Below are positions 44,520-52,475 of a DNA stretch of 64,000 bases, piece by piece. The DNA comes from Candidatus Uabimicrobium amorphum (lineage in GTDB: Bacteria > Planctomycetota > Uabimicrobiia > Uabimicrobiales > Uabimicrobiaceae), in NCBI RefSeq assembly GCF_009002475.1, contig NZ_AP019860.1, positions 7,640,501 through 7,704,500 on the forward strand, given 5' to 3'. The notes below the pieces were generated by a model. That model ran no database searches and had not been told where the DNA came from. It saw only the letters and a list, made by a program, of their open reading frames with translations. The first letter of the stretch is position 1. The number at the start of each line of letters is the position of its first letter. Both the position numbers and the translations under genes were made by a program.

Positions 44520-45194
44520 CTAAAACTCAACAAAATGCGAAATAGCATGAGCATATTTAGAATAGCGTGTAAGACGTACGTTAAATCTCTTCAACATTTT
44601 CGAGACACAACGACGTGAATCAGGCATAAATTTCACTTCCATAATTACCACATCGGCAATGTGAAGTTTTGTCGTTGTGTTGGGAGTAGAACGCGATATT
44701 TGTTCGTACATTTGTTGTCCATAGTCAACCGTTATGCGAATATTGCGTGAAAAATCTTCATAATATTCGCGGTTGTAAATGTTAAAGAGAGTGGGGAAGC
44801 GATAAATTTCAAGCCACTTAGCACCTTCTTCTCCTAGAGATTTCTGTAGACTATCGGTAATTTCTCGCCATGATTTTTTACCATCATAAAAAATTTCTTG
44901 TACAGGAAAACACAGTTTTGTTCCCAATGAGTTATTTTTTATCTTTACCTGTAATTCTCCGCAACTACCGAGAAAACCATCTCCATACCAACGGTAACGA
45001 ACCTTAAACCTCTTACTAATGCCCGCTAAATTATCCTGGTATGAATCAAAGTCATATGTATCAAAATAGATATTATTCACCGTGCGTTTGTCATACGGAG
45101 AATAAAAATGCAAAGGATGCAAACGTATGTCCATCAACAAATCTGAAAGTCTATATCTATCTACAACAAATTTTAATTCGTAGCGATATTCCAT
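44520..45194 (-). CDS. VTC-domain (polyphosphate-polymerase-like) protein
   Basis: This 224-residue protein of the VTC/CYTH-like tunnel fold starts MEYRYELKFVVDRYRL, followed by NNIYFDTYDFDSYQDNLAG and FKVRYRWYG, with further Lys/Arg/Glu strands. The yeast VTC4 core makes polyphosphate; in bacteria this domain is typically encoded beside DUF4956 and CotH genes, as here, and the product is not firmly known. It starts one base after the CotH gene, consistent with coupled translation. Confidence 0.88.
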   Translation of the reverse strand: MEYRYELKFVVDRYRLSDLLMDIRLHPLHFYSPYDKRTVNNIYFDTYDFDSYQDNLAGISKRFKVRYRWYGDGFLGSCGELQVKIKNNSLGTKLCFPVQEIFYDGKKSWREITDSLQKSLGEEGAKWLEIYRFPTLFNIYNREYYEDFSRNIRITVDYGQQMYEQISRSTPNTTTKLHIADVVIMEVKFMPDSRRCVSKMLKRFNVRLTRYSKYAHAISHFVEF

Positions 45195-45195
45195 T

Positions 45196-47826
45196 TTAAC
45201 GTTTCTTTTTCATATAGCCATCTTTATATATTTTATCTATATCAATATCTTGTGTTTCAATAACTTTTTTATTGAGTACAATCGTACTTTGCGTTTGGGC
45301 GATGATGTTTTTTTTCCCAATAATTTCGACATCTGTAGCGTGAATTTCTGCTGGACCAAATTCATTTTTCTTTATATAAGCCATAAGTGCCGCATGCTTT
45401 ATATCAGTAAATTTGGCCTGTAAAATCTCCAAGTAGGAATTATCTTTTACCGCCACCCCTGTACCACTACGTAGTATATGAATGTTGCGCGCCTCTACTT
45501 TACTGCGTTCTCCAAAAGAAAGTGCCTTGTCTTTTATATCTCGAATTGTGGTATTGTATATCTTTATCTTTGATCCACTACTGTCCACAGCGTCACCGGC
45601 TATTTGGAAAAATTCACAGCCTTTGACAATACCTTCTGCAAAATCAGCGTCAAAAGCATCCGAGATGGTATCGTGTATGTGTACATTTTCCAGAAGAAAT
45701 TGACTATGAATAATGTTAAGTGCATCTTCACAACTATTATGTGCAATAGTACAATTTTTAATTTGCACGTCGCTTTTATAAAAAGTAATGGCCCCTGTTA
45801 TAGACCAATGTGGCAATAGATGCCCTGACGTATTGTGAATATGCACATGCGTCAGTTGTGAACTTTCATTTGCTTCTAAAACCGTAATCCCACACCATGT
45901 ATTTTTTACGGCCTGCAAAAAAATGGGATTTTGGGCTTCGCCATTTGCCAAAAGTGCTCCGCGAATTAACAGGCCGGCCTTCTCCGCAAAATAAAGTTTG
46001 CAACCACTCTGAATGCGTACCTGAATTCCCTGGGGAAAGACAATATATTTTTCAACCCGCCACTCCCCTTTTTTCACAACCACACAACGGCGATTTTTAT
46101 CCCAAAACAAAAAAGAGTTTTCACGTAAAATTTGCATGAGCGGCTGCGGTGAAATAGGATGGCTATTTTGAACTCCGGCATAGTGGAGGGCCACAGTTTT
46201 GTGCAACTTCTCATTTCCTTGCAATCGTACGGTGATTTCGATTTTTTCTTGTGCTGCAAAATCGTAATCAACACAGTGGTACTGCAATTTTTGGCCGAAA
46301 GGACTTGCTGCAATGACCATTGGCAAAGAACAAGAAACGGCCTTTTGCGCTTTTATGTCCACCACTTCAATAGGAACATCGCTCACATTATGTATTTCGA
46401 TATGTTTCGTGGGTTCTTTTACTAAATACGCGTGAACAATTTGAGGATAATTAAACTGCGAAAAAACCATCTTTGGAACATACGTCGCATAGTTATCAAC
46501 GGTAATTTGTGACAGAGTACGTGCACGTTTTACCAGATTTGAAAAAGAAAAACTTCCCAGCAGAGGTGTATCACCAAATAATATTTGTAGATAACCTTGC
46601 TCGTTTTTGCGCAAAGTAGAAATGGTCTCACCTTCCACCAGTCGCTGAATGACTTTGTGTAAATTGCGTACATATGCCTCTTTCATCTTCGGCGATTGCA
46701 TCATGTGTCGCGGTAAAGTGGCGAAGCGATGCTGTAACACTAGTAAACTATTATCTTCCACATAGTTCGCGTTGACATCAAAACTCACAGGCTCCATCTT
46801 TGCGGTAATCGGATTATAGTAAAAGCGCATATTGTTCCAACGTAACCCGTGTAAGGTATTCCATATCTCACTTATGGCGAAGAACTTAGCAAACAGTTCT
46901 ATATCAAAGACGTCTTCGGCGCGCAATTTCCCTTCGAGAAATCCACGCATTAAACCAATGGCTGTTTGTAAATTTCTTTGCAATTGTGGACTTTTTTCAA
47001 TACGACTAGGATGGAATGCGCGTAACGTCGCGGTTGTGTAGTTTTCGAATACTCCCGCCGAAGCATTGGCATTTGTACTTTGCCACATCAATGATTCATC
47101 AAAACACAGGATAACACTCTCACGGCGCCCATGGAATTCTTGTATTTCTTTGGAAAAATGTTCTTCAACAGCCATAATTCCCATCCTTGAGCCATTGATA
47201 TATGTATCCACAAAAAAATACCTAGGGGCAATAATACCTTCCAAACGCATATGGTCGTGAATCAGTGCTTCTGCTTGATAACCCTTTGTATGTGGCGCTT
47301 GTAATGAAAAACGCCGCATGCCAAAAATATGTTTTCCATCACGCACCTTGACACGTAAAGAAATTTTATTGCCACGTAAGTGGTCGAGATCATCGCCTTT
47401 TAAACGCAGTTTTACCGCCAAGGTTTCTCCGTTGATGATCACCTCCGCCGGAACATAATCGTCATCAGTCTTGGTAAGATGACCAATACTTAGGGCTTCA
47501 CTGCGTTTTTTCTGCAACTTACTGAGATGTTTAAATTTGATATTGAGATAGATTTTTTGCGCGGGCGATGCTTTTAAATAACGTTGTGGAACTTTGGGTA
47601 GCGTGCGTAGAAAGTTCTTAGCTCCCAATGTAAAGGAATTACTACGTTTGGTAAAACCGCGAACACTTAGCTCCCCGACCAGGGCATTTCGATATTTTAT
47701 TCCACAAAAAAAGCCCACGACAAATACACCAACGAACACGAGAAAAAAACATGCCATCCGCAGTTTTTTGCGGGGCGTTTTTGTAACGCGCGGAGGTTGT
47801 TTTCGAGGAGTTTGTTTTATTTTCAT
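45196..47826 (-). CDS. CotH-family protein fused to a beta-helix domain
   Basis: This 876-residue membrane-anchored protein has a Lys/Arg-rich cytosolic start and a helix at about residues 25-45. A CotH-like domain follows (about 85-400: LRLKGDDLDHLRGNKISLRV, FGMRRFSLQAPHTKGYQAEA, RMGIMAVEEHF, FDVNANYVED). CotH proteins are atypical kinases found on spore coats and other surfaces. After a middle linker, residues about 590-850 form a right-handed parallel beta-helix (SQLTHVHIHNTSG, VQIKNCTIAHNSCEDALNI, GDAVDSSGSKIKIYNTTI). The start overlaps the DUF4956 stop. The layout suggests an envelope protein that modifies or binds polymers. Confidence 0.88.
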   Translation of the reverse strand: MKIKQTPRKQPPRVTKTPRKKLRMACFFLVFVGVFVVGFFCGIKYRNALVGELSVRGFTKRSNSFTLGAKNFLRTLPKVPQRYLKASPAQKIYLNIKFKHLSKLQKKRSEALSIGHLTKTDDDYVPAEVIINGETLAVKLRLKGDDLDHLRGNKISLRVKVRDGKHIFGMRRFSLQAPHTKGYQAEALIHDHMRLEGIIAPRYFFVDTYINGSRMGIMAVEEHFSKEIQEFHGRRESVILCFDESLMWQSTNANASAGVFENYTTATLRAFHPSRIEKSPQLQRNLQTAIGLMRGFLEGKLRAEDVFDIELFAKFFAISEIWNTLHGLRWNNMRFYYNPITAKMEPVSFDVNANYVEDNSLLVLQHRFATLPRHMMQSPKMKEAYVRNLHKVIQRLVEGETISTLRKNEQGYLQILFGDTPLLGSFSFSNLVKRARTLSQITVDNYATYVPKMVFSQFNYPQIVHAYLVKEPTKHIEIHNVSDVPIEVVDIKAQKAVSCSLPMVIAASPFGQKLQYHCVDYDFAAQEKIEITVRLQGNEKLHKTVALHYAGVQNSHPISPQPLMQILRENSFLFWDKNRRCVVVKKGEWRVEKYIVFPQGIQVRIQSGCKLYFAEKAGLLIRGALLANGEAQNPIFLQAVKNTWCGITVLEANESSQLTHVHIHNTSGHLLPHWSITGAITFYKSDVQIKNCTIAHNSCEDALNIIHSQFLLENVHIHDTISDAFDADFAEGIVKGCEFFQIAGDAVDSSGSKIKIYNTTIRDIKDKALSFGERSKVEARNIHILRSGTGVAVKDNSYLEILQAKFTDIKHAALMAYIKKNEFGPAEIHATDVEIIGKKNIIAQTQSTIVLNKKVIETQDIDIDKIYKDGYMKKKR

Positions 47827-48500
47827 CAGATTCCCGGAATCTTTGTTTTATCTAGAAAAGAAATTCCGATGTTTGGAAAATCCATTTTGAGCTTATCAAT
47901 GAATTTCAACAATATTTCACTGTCTTTGATATTGACATAATAAACCACTTCTTCGCATTCACCATGCGAATCAAAACGCCGTAGGTCGCATTCAATCATT
48001 AAGTTACTCATCACATTTTGCAACTCATTTAAATACACTTCCTGTGATTTTTTCCAATCAAGCGCTAAAAATAAACTTTGCTCATCATTTTTTTGTCGTT
48101 GGCTGAACGTGGTAATCGCCATGATCATACACGAAGCAACAACCGTCGCCAACCATTGATTCGCTCCCAAACCAAGACCTACAGCAATACACATGAATAA
48201 GTAGGCCAGTTCTTCTGGCTCTTTAACAGGTGTCCGAAAACGAACAATAGAAAGTGCTCCCACCAAACCAAGTGACAAGGCCAAAGAAGATTTAACAATA
48301 CTGATAATTAGTGTTGTTGTTAATGTGATAAAGACAAATACTTTAGAAAAAGCCACGCGATTGGAAAGCGAAGAACCCCAGCGTTGGTAGTGAATCTTGA
48401 GTCCCCACGACAACAACGCTCCGAGAGCTAAACTAATCATCAACGAATTTATTGAAAAGTCGATCTTTTGGGGAAGAGAAAATATATCGAGTATAAACAT
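47826..48500 (-). CDS. DUF4956 membrane protein
   Basis: This 224-residue protein has about four membrane helices in the first 135 residues, including the family-typical SLGLVGALSIVRFRTPVKEPEEL between helices, followed by a soluble alpha/beta C-terminal domain (about 150-224). DUF4956 proteins are regularly encoded with VTC and CotH genes. The function is not established; a membrane channel or sensor for the cassette is possible. It is the first gene of the operon and shares a 147-base divergent promoter region with the serine hydrolase gene. Confidence 0.88.
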   Translation of the reverse strand: MFILDIFSLPQKIDFSINSLMISLALGALLSWGLKIHYQRWGSSLSNRVAFSKVFVFITLTTTLIISIVKSSLALSLGLVGALSIVRFRTPVKEPEELAYLFMCIAVGLGLGANQWLATVVASCMIMAITTFSQRQKNDEQSLFLALDWKKSQEVYLNELQNVMSNLMIECDLRRFDSHGECEEVVYYVNIKDSEILLKFIDKLKMDFPNIGISFLDKTKIPGI

Positions 48501-48647
48501 TATTGCTCCACAACTCTAATACATATGGTGGTCCGCAAAAAATATGTAGATTTCATTTTTTTTTACAGTAATATAGCATTTGAAGACAAATATATTAACA
48601 CAGATGTTCATATTTTGCATAGAGCTTTCTAAGGTAAGGAACCTTTT

Positions 48648-49874
48648 ATGAAAAATTTTTTAATATTTATATTTAGTATTTGTAGTATTTTTTGTCAAAA
48701 ACACGATGTATACCAAGGACTTTCTCTCCCAAGATTGCAAAAATTACAATCCGTACTAAGCGATTACATAAAAGAGAAGCAAATTTGTGGGATGAGTGTC
48801 ATGATTGCACGACACGGAAAGATTGTGCATTTCGAGCAACAAGGTGTTGCGGAAGTTGATGGTCATCATATGCAAGACAACACCATATTTCGCATCTATT
48901 CGATGTCAAAGCTCATCACAAGTGTTGCGGTCATGATTTTACATGAAGAAGCAAAATTTCAGTTATACGACCCCGTCTCTAAATTCATTCCTGAATTCAA
49001 AAAACTCAAAGTATTTGTCGCCAAAACCAAGGACGGTATCCAAGTAGAAGATATGAAACGTGAACCCACCATTCGCGATTTATTAACACATACCTCTGGA
49101 CTGACATATGGTTACTTTGCCACTTCTCCCGTAGATAAAATGTATGTCGATGCCAATATCTTAGACCGCAATACCTCATTAAAAGGTTTTATTACAAAAC
49201 TTACCAAATTTCCTTTAAAACACCAACCAGGTAGTAAATGGGAGTATAGCATTTCCACAGATGTTCTAGGCTATTTAGTCGAAGTTATCTCAGGACAAAG
49301 TTTCGACGAGTTTTTACGCAATAGAATTTTTACTCCTTTAGAAATGAAAGATACCGACTTTTTTGTGCCCCAAGAAAAACTGGGACGTTTTACCGCGCTG
49401 TACACAATGAAAGATAAAAAGCCTCAAATTTTTGACACACGTCAAGGCTTTTTTAGTAAACAACCCAAATTCCTCTCTGGTGGAGGAGGTTTGGTATCCA
49501 CGGCAAACGATTATATGAATTTCTGTACGATGTTCTTACAAAAGGGGCGTTTCAAAAATAAGCAAATTCTCGGGCGCAAAACCGTAGAGTTTATGATGAC
49601 AAATCAGCTAAGTTCCGCACAACTTCCTTTTGGTACAAATAGAGACATGTGGGGATATGGATTTGGTATTGGAGGGGCAGTGGTGATGGATTCCACAAAA
49701 GCAAATACCATCATCAGTAACGGTTCCTTTCAATGGGCAGGAGCAGCAAGCACATTTTACACCATCGATCCCAAAGAAGACCTAGTCGCTTTGCTTTTTA
49801 CCCAGATGTTGCCATTTTCAAATGAATTGGGAGAAAAATTCCGCACGCTAGTCTACCAAACGATTGCCGAATAA
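48648..49874 (+). CDS. beta-lactamase-family serine hydrolase
   Basis: This 408-residue exported protein of the class C/penicillin-binding type has the nucleophile motif FRIYSMSKLITS (Ser85-x-x-Lys88), then LLTHTSGLTYG and the tyrosine motif WEYSISTDVLGYLVEVI. GGGGLVSTANDYMNF and the C-terminal WGYGFGIGG region follow. The signal peptide ends near FCQKHD and could be a lipobox. These enzymes act as esterases or peptidases more often than as beta-lactamases. An AAGGA site precedes ATG. The gene ends exactly where a convergent small gene ends. Confidence 0.9.
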   Translation: MKNFLIFIFSICSIFCQKHDVYQGLSLPRLQKLQSVLSDYIKEKQICGMSVMIARHGKIVHFEQQGVAEVDGHHMQDNTIFRIYSMSKLITSVAVMILHEEAKFQLYDPVSKFIPEFKKLKVFVAKTKDGIQVEDMKREPTIRDLLTHTSGLTYGYFATSPVDKMYVDANILDRNTSLKGFITKLTKFPLKHQPGSKWEYSISTDVLGYLVEVISGQSFDEFLRNRIFTPLEMKDTDFFVPQEKLGRFTALYTMKDKKPQIFDTRQGFFSKQPKFLSGGGGLVSTANDYMNFCTMFLQKGRFKNKQILGRKTVEFMMTNQLSSAQLPFGTNRDMWGYGFGIGGAVVMDSTKANTIISNGSFQWAGAASTFYTIDPKEDLVALLFTQMLPFSNELGEKFRTLVYQTIAE

Positions 49875-50282
49875 TTACAACACTTCCGTTAATGGTATTT
49901 TATCTAAACGCAAACATTGCTCAATATTAGTTGCTGTACCGCTTTTGCGTTGTGCAGACACGTTAAAATCAAATGCCAGAAAATGAGTACAATGATAAAT
50001 CGCGGCCATATCTCTTTCATGGTCAGTTGTATAACCGCCAAATAACTCCCAGCTACTTACCTTTGTTCGATAACGCGCGGGTAAGTAGCGCGGTTTTTCT
50101 CCTATATGATATACGGAAACCTTGCTACTTTTGGTTTTTAGATATTCCATGGTAAGAGTGTCCACACCGCGAAAATCACACACCAAAAATTCCGCATTTT
50201 TCAATTGACATAAATACGAAACGTATTTTTCAGTATACTCTTCAAAACTGGTATTGCCATTGCCGAAAACAAATAACTTCAT
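49875..50282 (-). CDS. small Rossmann-like (SLOG-like) hypothetical protein
   Basis: This 135-residue cytosolic protein has strand-helix alternation: MKLFVFGNGNTSFEEYTEKY, EFLVCDFRGVDTLTMEYLKT, VSVYHIGEKPRYLP, then TTDHERDMAAIYHCTHFLAF and GTATNIEQCL. The pattern of an N-terminal G-x-G-N-x-S strand and a later aspartate-rich turn recalls nucleotide-binding SLOG/DprA-like folds, but I do not recognise a named family. It converges on the serine hydrolase gene with no gap. Confidence 0.6.
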   Translation of the reverse strand: MKLFVFGNGNTSFEEYTEKYVSYLCQLKNAEFLVCDFRGVDTLTMEYLKTKSSKVSVYHIGEKPRYLPARYRTKVSSWELFGGYTTDHERDMAAIYHCTHFLAFDFNVSAQRKSGTATNIEQCLRLDKIPLTEVL

Positions 50283-50290
50283 TTTACCTC

Positions 50291-50375
50291 ACGATCCTGA
50301 TCCCGATCCCATTCCCGTAAATTAGGTAGCTAAATTAGATTACGCTTTGAGTATACGGGATCGGGTTCGAGTTCG
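50291..50375. repeat. inverted hexamer-rich repeat
   Basis: The left arm reads GATCCTGATCCCGATCCC then ATTCCCGTA; the right arm (50354-50375) carries TACGGGATCGGG followed by TTCGAGTTCGG. The arms can pair through CCCGATCCC/CCCGTA against TACGGGATCGGG with small bulges, and both are built of related six-base units. It fills the gap between two minus-strand genes and resembles a small palindromic repeat rather than a promoter. Confidence 0.55.
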
Positions 50376-50387
50376 GAAAAAAATGCC

Positions 50388-51119
50388 CTACATAGCCGTC
50401 AATACAATCACAATTGCCGCAATTAAGGATGTCAAAGCAAGTCCCGCAGCAAGAACACGTTTACCATGCAGACGCGTCCACAATAAAATGCCTGTCAGAG
50501 ACAATATGATAAAACTTCCGGCAATAGAGTCTGCAAGTAAAATCCACGCTATGCCCATTCCGCTTGCCATGTGTAAGCGATTTAGCATCGCAAATATATT
50601 GCGGTCAAAGCGATTTACAGTGGCAAAAGTGTCCCCGTGCCAGTACGTTGCACTGTAAGCCATGTGTGGTGCCGAGAAGCTAACACGCCATTTTTCGGGT
50701 TGTGTAACGGATTTACCTCCCCAAGTAATTTCCTCTGGTGCAGAAACCCGCAATGACTCTTTCCAGCTACTAGGTACTTGTAAATCTTTTTTCAACCAAG
50801 CCACAAAACGATCACTACTTTCACGTGCACTATCTGGAATAGCTAACTTCATTTCCGTTTTTTCCGTTTGCGAAGCTGGTATTTTCCAAATTCCACGGTG
50901 ATTTAACAAGATACCAGTCACACCAAACATTATCCCTAAAAATGCTCCCCATAGACCCAGCCACGCGTGTGTTTTCCGCAACCACTTTAAAAATTTTCCA
51001 CGGCTAAATTTATATGGTAAAAATAAATAGTTACTCTTTCGACGCCGTGGTGGCGGTGTTGTCTTCATTTGTGGTGACTGCTCTATGTTCTCTTCTGATG
51101 TTTGCAATGTTTGATTCAA
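50388..51119 (-). CDS. PepSY-associated membrane protein
   Basis: This is a 243-residue protein. After a polar, Pro/Arg-rich start come a Trp-containing segment (WLRKTHAWLGLWGAFLGIMF, a PepSY_TM hallmark), a membrane helix, a periplasmic PepSY-like part (about 80-165), and two more helices (MASGMGIAWILLADSIAGSF and LAAGLALTSLIAAIVIVL). Such proteins are linked to ferric reductases and siderophore use. It follows the PQQ-repeat gene by 20 bases, and the pair lies downstream of a Fur-box-like site, which supports an iron role. Confidence 0.85.
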   Translation of the reverse strand: MNQTLQTSEENIEQSPQMKTTPPPRRRKSNYLFLPYKFSRGKFLKWLRKTHAWLGLWGAFLGIMFGVTGILLNHRGIWKIPASQTEKTEMKLAIPDSARESSDRFVAWLKKDLQVPSSWKESLRVSAPEEITWGGKSVTQPEKWRVSFSAPHMAYSATYWHGDTFATVNRFDRNIFAMLNRLHMASGMGIAWILLADSIAGSFIILSLTGILLWTRLHGKRVLAAGLALTSLIAAIVIVLTAM

Positions 51120-51139
51120 GATGTTTTCTCCTAAGTCAC

Positions 51140-52327
51140 TTAAGACTGTGTATGAATTGCAATAATTTCGCGACCACTGCGTATCAAAAAGTAACCGTCC
51201 GTGGCGGCAACGCCATAGACAGAAGTACCTTTGACTTCCACAACATTTTCCGCTACTTTGTTAAACTTACTACGGTCTTTTTGTAACACAACTGTTGCGC
51301 CGTCTTTACAGAAAAAATAGATATACTTCCCCGCATTTACCGCAGATGCCCACATCGAACCCGGTAAACGCTCTGACCATAGTTTTTCACCATTTTTTAA
51401 ATCCACACAATACAAAACCCCTGCCCGATTTACAAAATACACACAATCGTCAGCAATAAGAGGAGAAGAAAATGAACATGCCACAGAGGCTTTCCATAAA
51501 ACCTTGGGATCTTTGCCGCGCTTGATGGCCATACACCAGTTTTTAGCTGAGGAACCAATAACAACAACATCGTCGGTACAAGAAGGCGAAGGTACCGTAT
51601 TTTTTTTAATACCGTCCATAAACCATAACCGTTTACCATCTTGTGCATTGTACACTTCCACCACACCATTAGAACTTATGATAATTTTGTCTTGTAAAAC
51701 AAGTGGTGATGCCCAAGAAACACGAGGCGAACGCTCATTCTTCCATAAGTTTTTTCCATTGCTTTTGTCAATGCTCAATAAATAAGATGGTCCCTCATGT
51801 TCGACAAGTACAATAATGGACTTTTGCGTTTGTCCTAAAGAACTTCCAATACCGTGATTTCCTTTATACTCACCGTACTCTTTGGTAAGATTTCTTTTCC
51901 AAAGAGCCTCTCCCTTAAAATTTAGAGCAATGAGATCTCCACTTTCAAAAAAAGCATAAATCGCTTTTTCGTCAACGACAGGTGTTGGTGCTGATTGCGC
52001 AACCATTTTACTACGCTTGTGCTGATGGGATGAGGCAAAGGTTTTTTTCCACAGCAGCTCACCTGTGGACAAATTAAAACAATAAACGCACAGTGTTTCC
52101 TTCATTTCCCCCACACTAGAAGTCACAAACACTTTATCGTTAAAAACAACAGGGCTTGATTGCCCATAACCAGAGATTTCATGTTTCCATGCGATTCCTT
52201 TACTTTGTGACCAATTTGTTGGTAGGTCTTTTGCTGCGGTGCTACTGTTGCCATTTCCTCGAAAACCAGGCCACGATGTTTGTGCATGTATAGAAACCAA
52301 TAGAATACATAGACATAATGCTCTCAT
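51140..52327 (-). CDS. PQQ-like beta-propeller protein (BamB-type fold)
   Basis: This 395-residue exported protein has a signal peptide (residues 1-15) followed by TSWPGFRGNGNSSTA, a common start of planctomycete PQQ_2 proteins. About seven propeller blades carry repeats such as LSTGELLWKKTF, GKNLWKNER, DGKRLWFMDG and NGEKLWSERL. It is unlikely to be a quinoprotein enzyme; a binding or assembly role in the periplasm is more probable. A GGAG site precedes the ATG. A palindrome resembling a Fur box lies 20-38 bases upstream. Confidence 0.88.
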   Translation of the reverse strand: MRALCLCILLVSIHAQTSWPGFRGNGNSSTAAKDLPTNWSQSKGIAWKHEISGYGQSSPVVFNDKVFVTSSVGEMKETLCVYCFNLSTGELLWKKTFASSHQHKRSKMVAQSAPTPVVDEKAIYAFFESGDLIALNFKGEALWKRNLTKEYGEYKGNHGIGSSLGQTQKSIIVLVEHEGPSYLLSIDKSNGKNLWKNERSPRVSWASPLVLQDKIIISSNGVVEVYNAQDGKRLWFMDGIKKNTVPSPSCTDDVVVIGSSAKNWCMAIKRGKDPKVLWKASVACSFSSPLIADDCVYFVNRAGVLYCVDLKNGEKLWSERLPGSMWASAVNAGKYIYFFCKDGATVVLQKDRSKFNKVAENVVEVKGTSVYGVAATDGYFLIRSGREIIAIHTQS

Positions 52328-52346
52328 AATTACTCCGATTCAAAAA

Positions 52347-52365
52347 GAGACTGAGAATCAGTCTC
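52347..52365. promoter_or_regulatory. Fur-box-like operator
   Basis: The 19-bp palindrome GAGACTGAGAATCAGTCTC agrees with the classical Fur consensus GATAATGATAATCATTATC at 14 of 19 positions. It lies just upstream of the PQQ-propeller/PepSY-TM genes. The inverted repeat plus TTTTT on the minus strand could alternatively be a hairpin in the leader. Confidence 0.55.
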
Positions 52366-52475
52366 AATCAAATAAAATTTTGGTTAGGCTTAAAAAAGAC
52401 ATGATAAAATATTTTACACAAATGTCAACTCTTAGAAAAAAATAATCTATATACTTTGTCAAACGATCTAATAGA

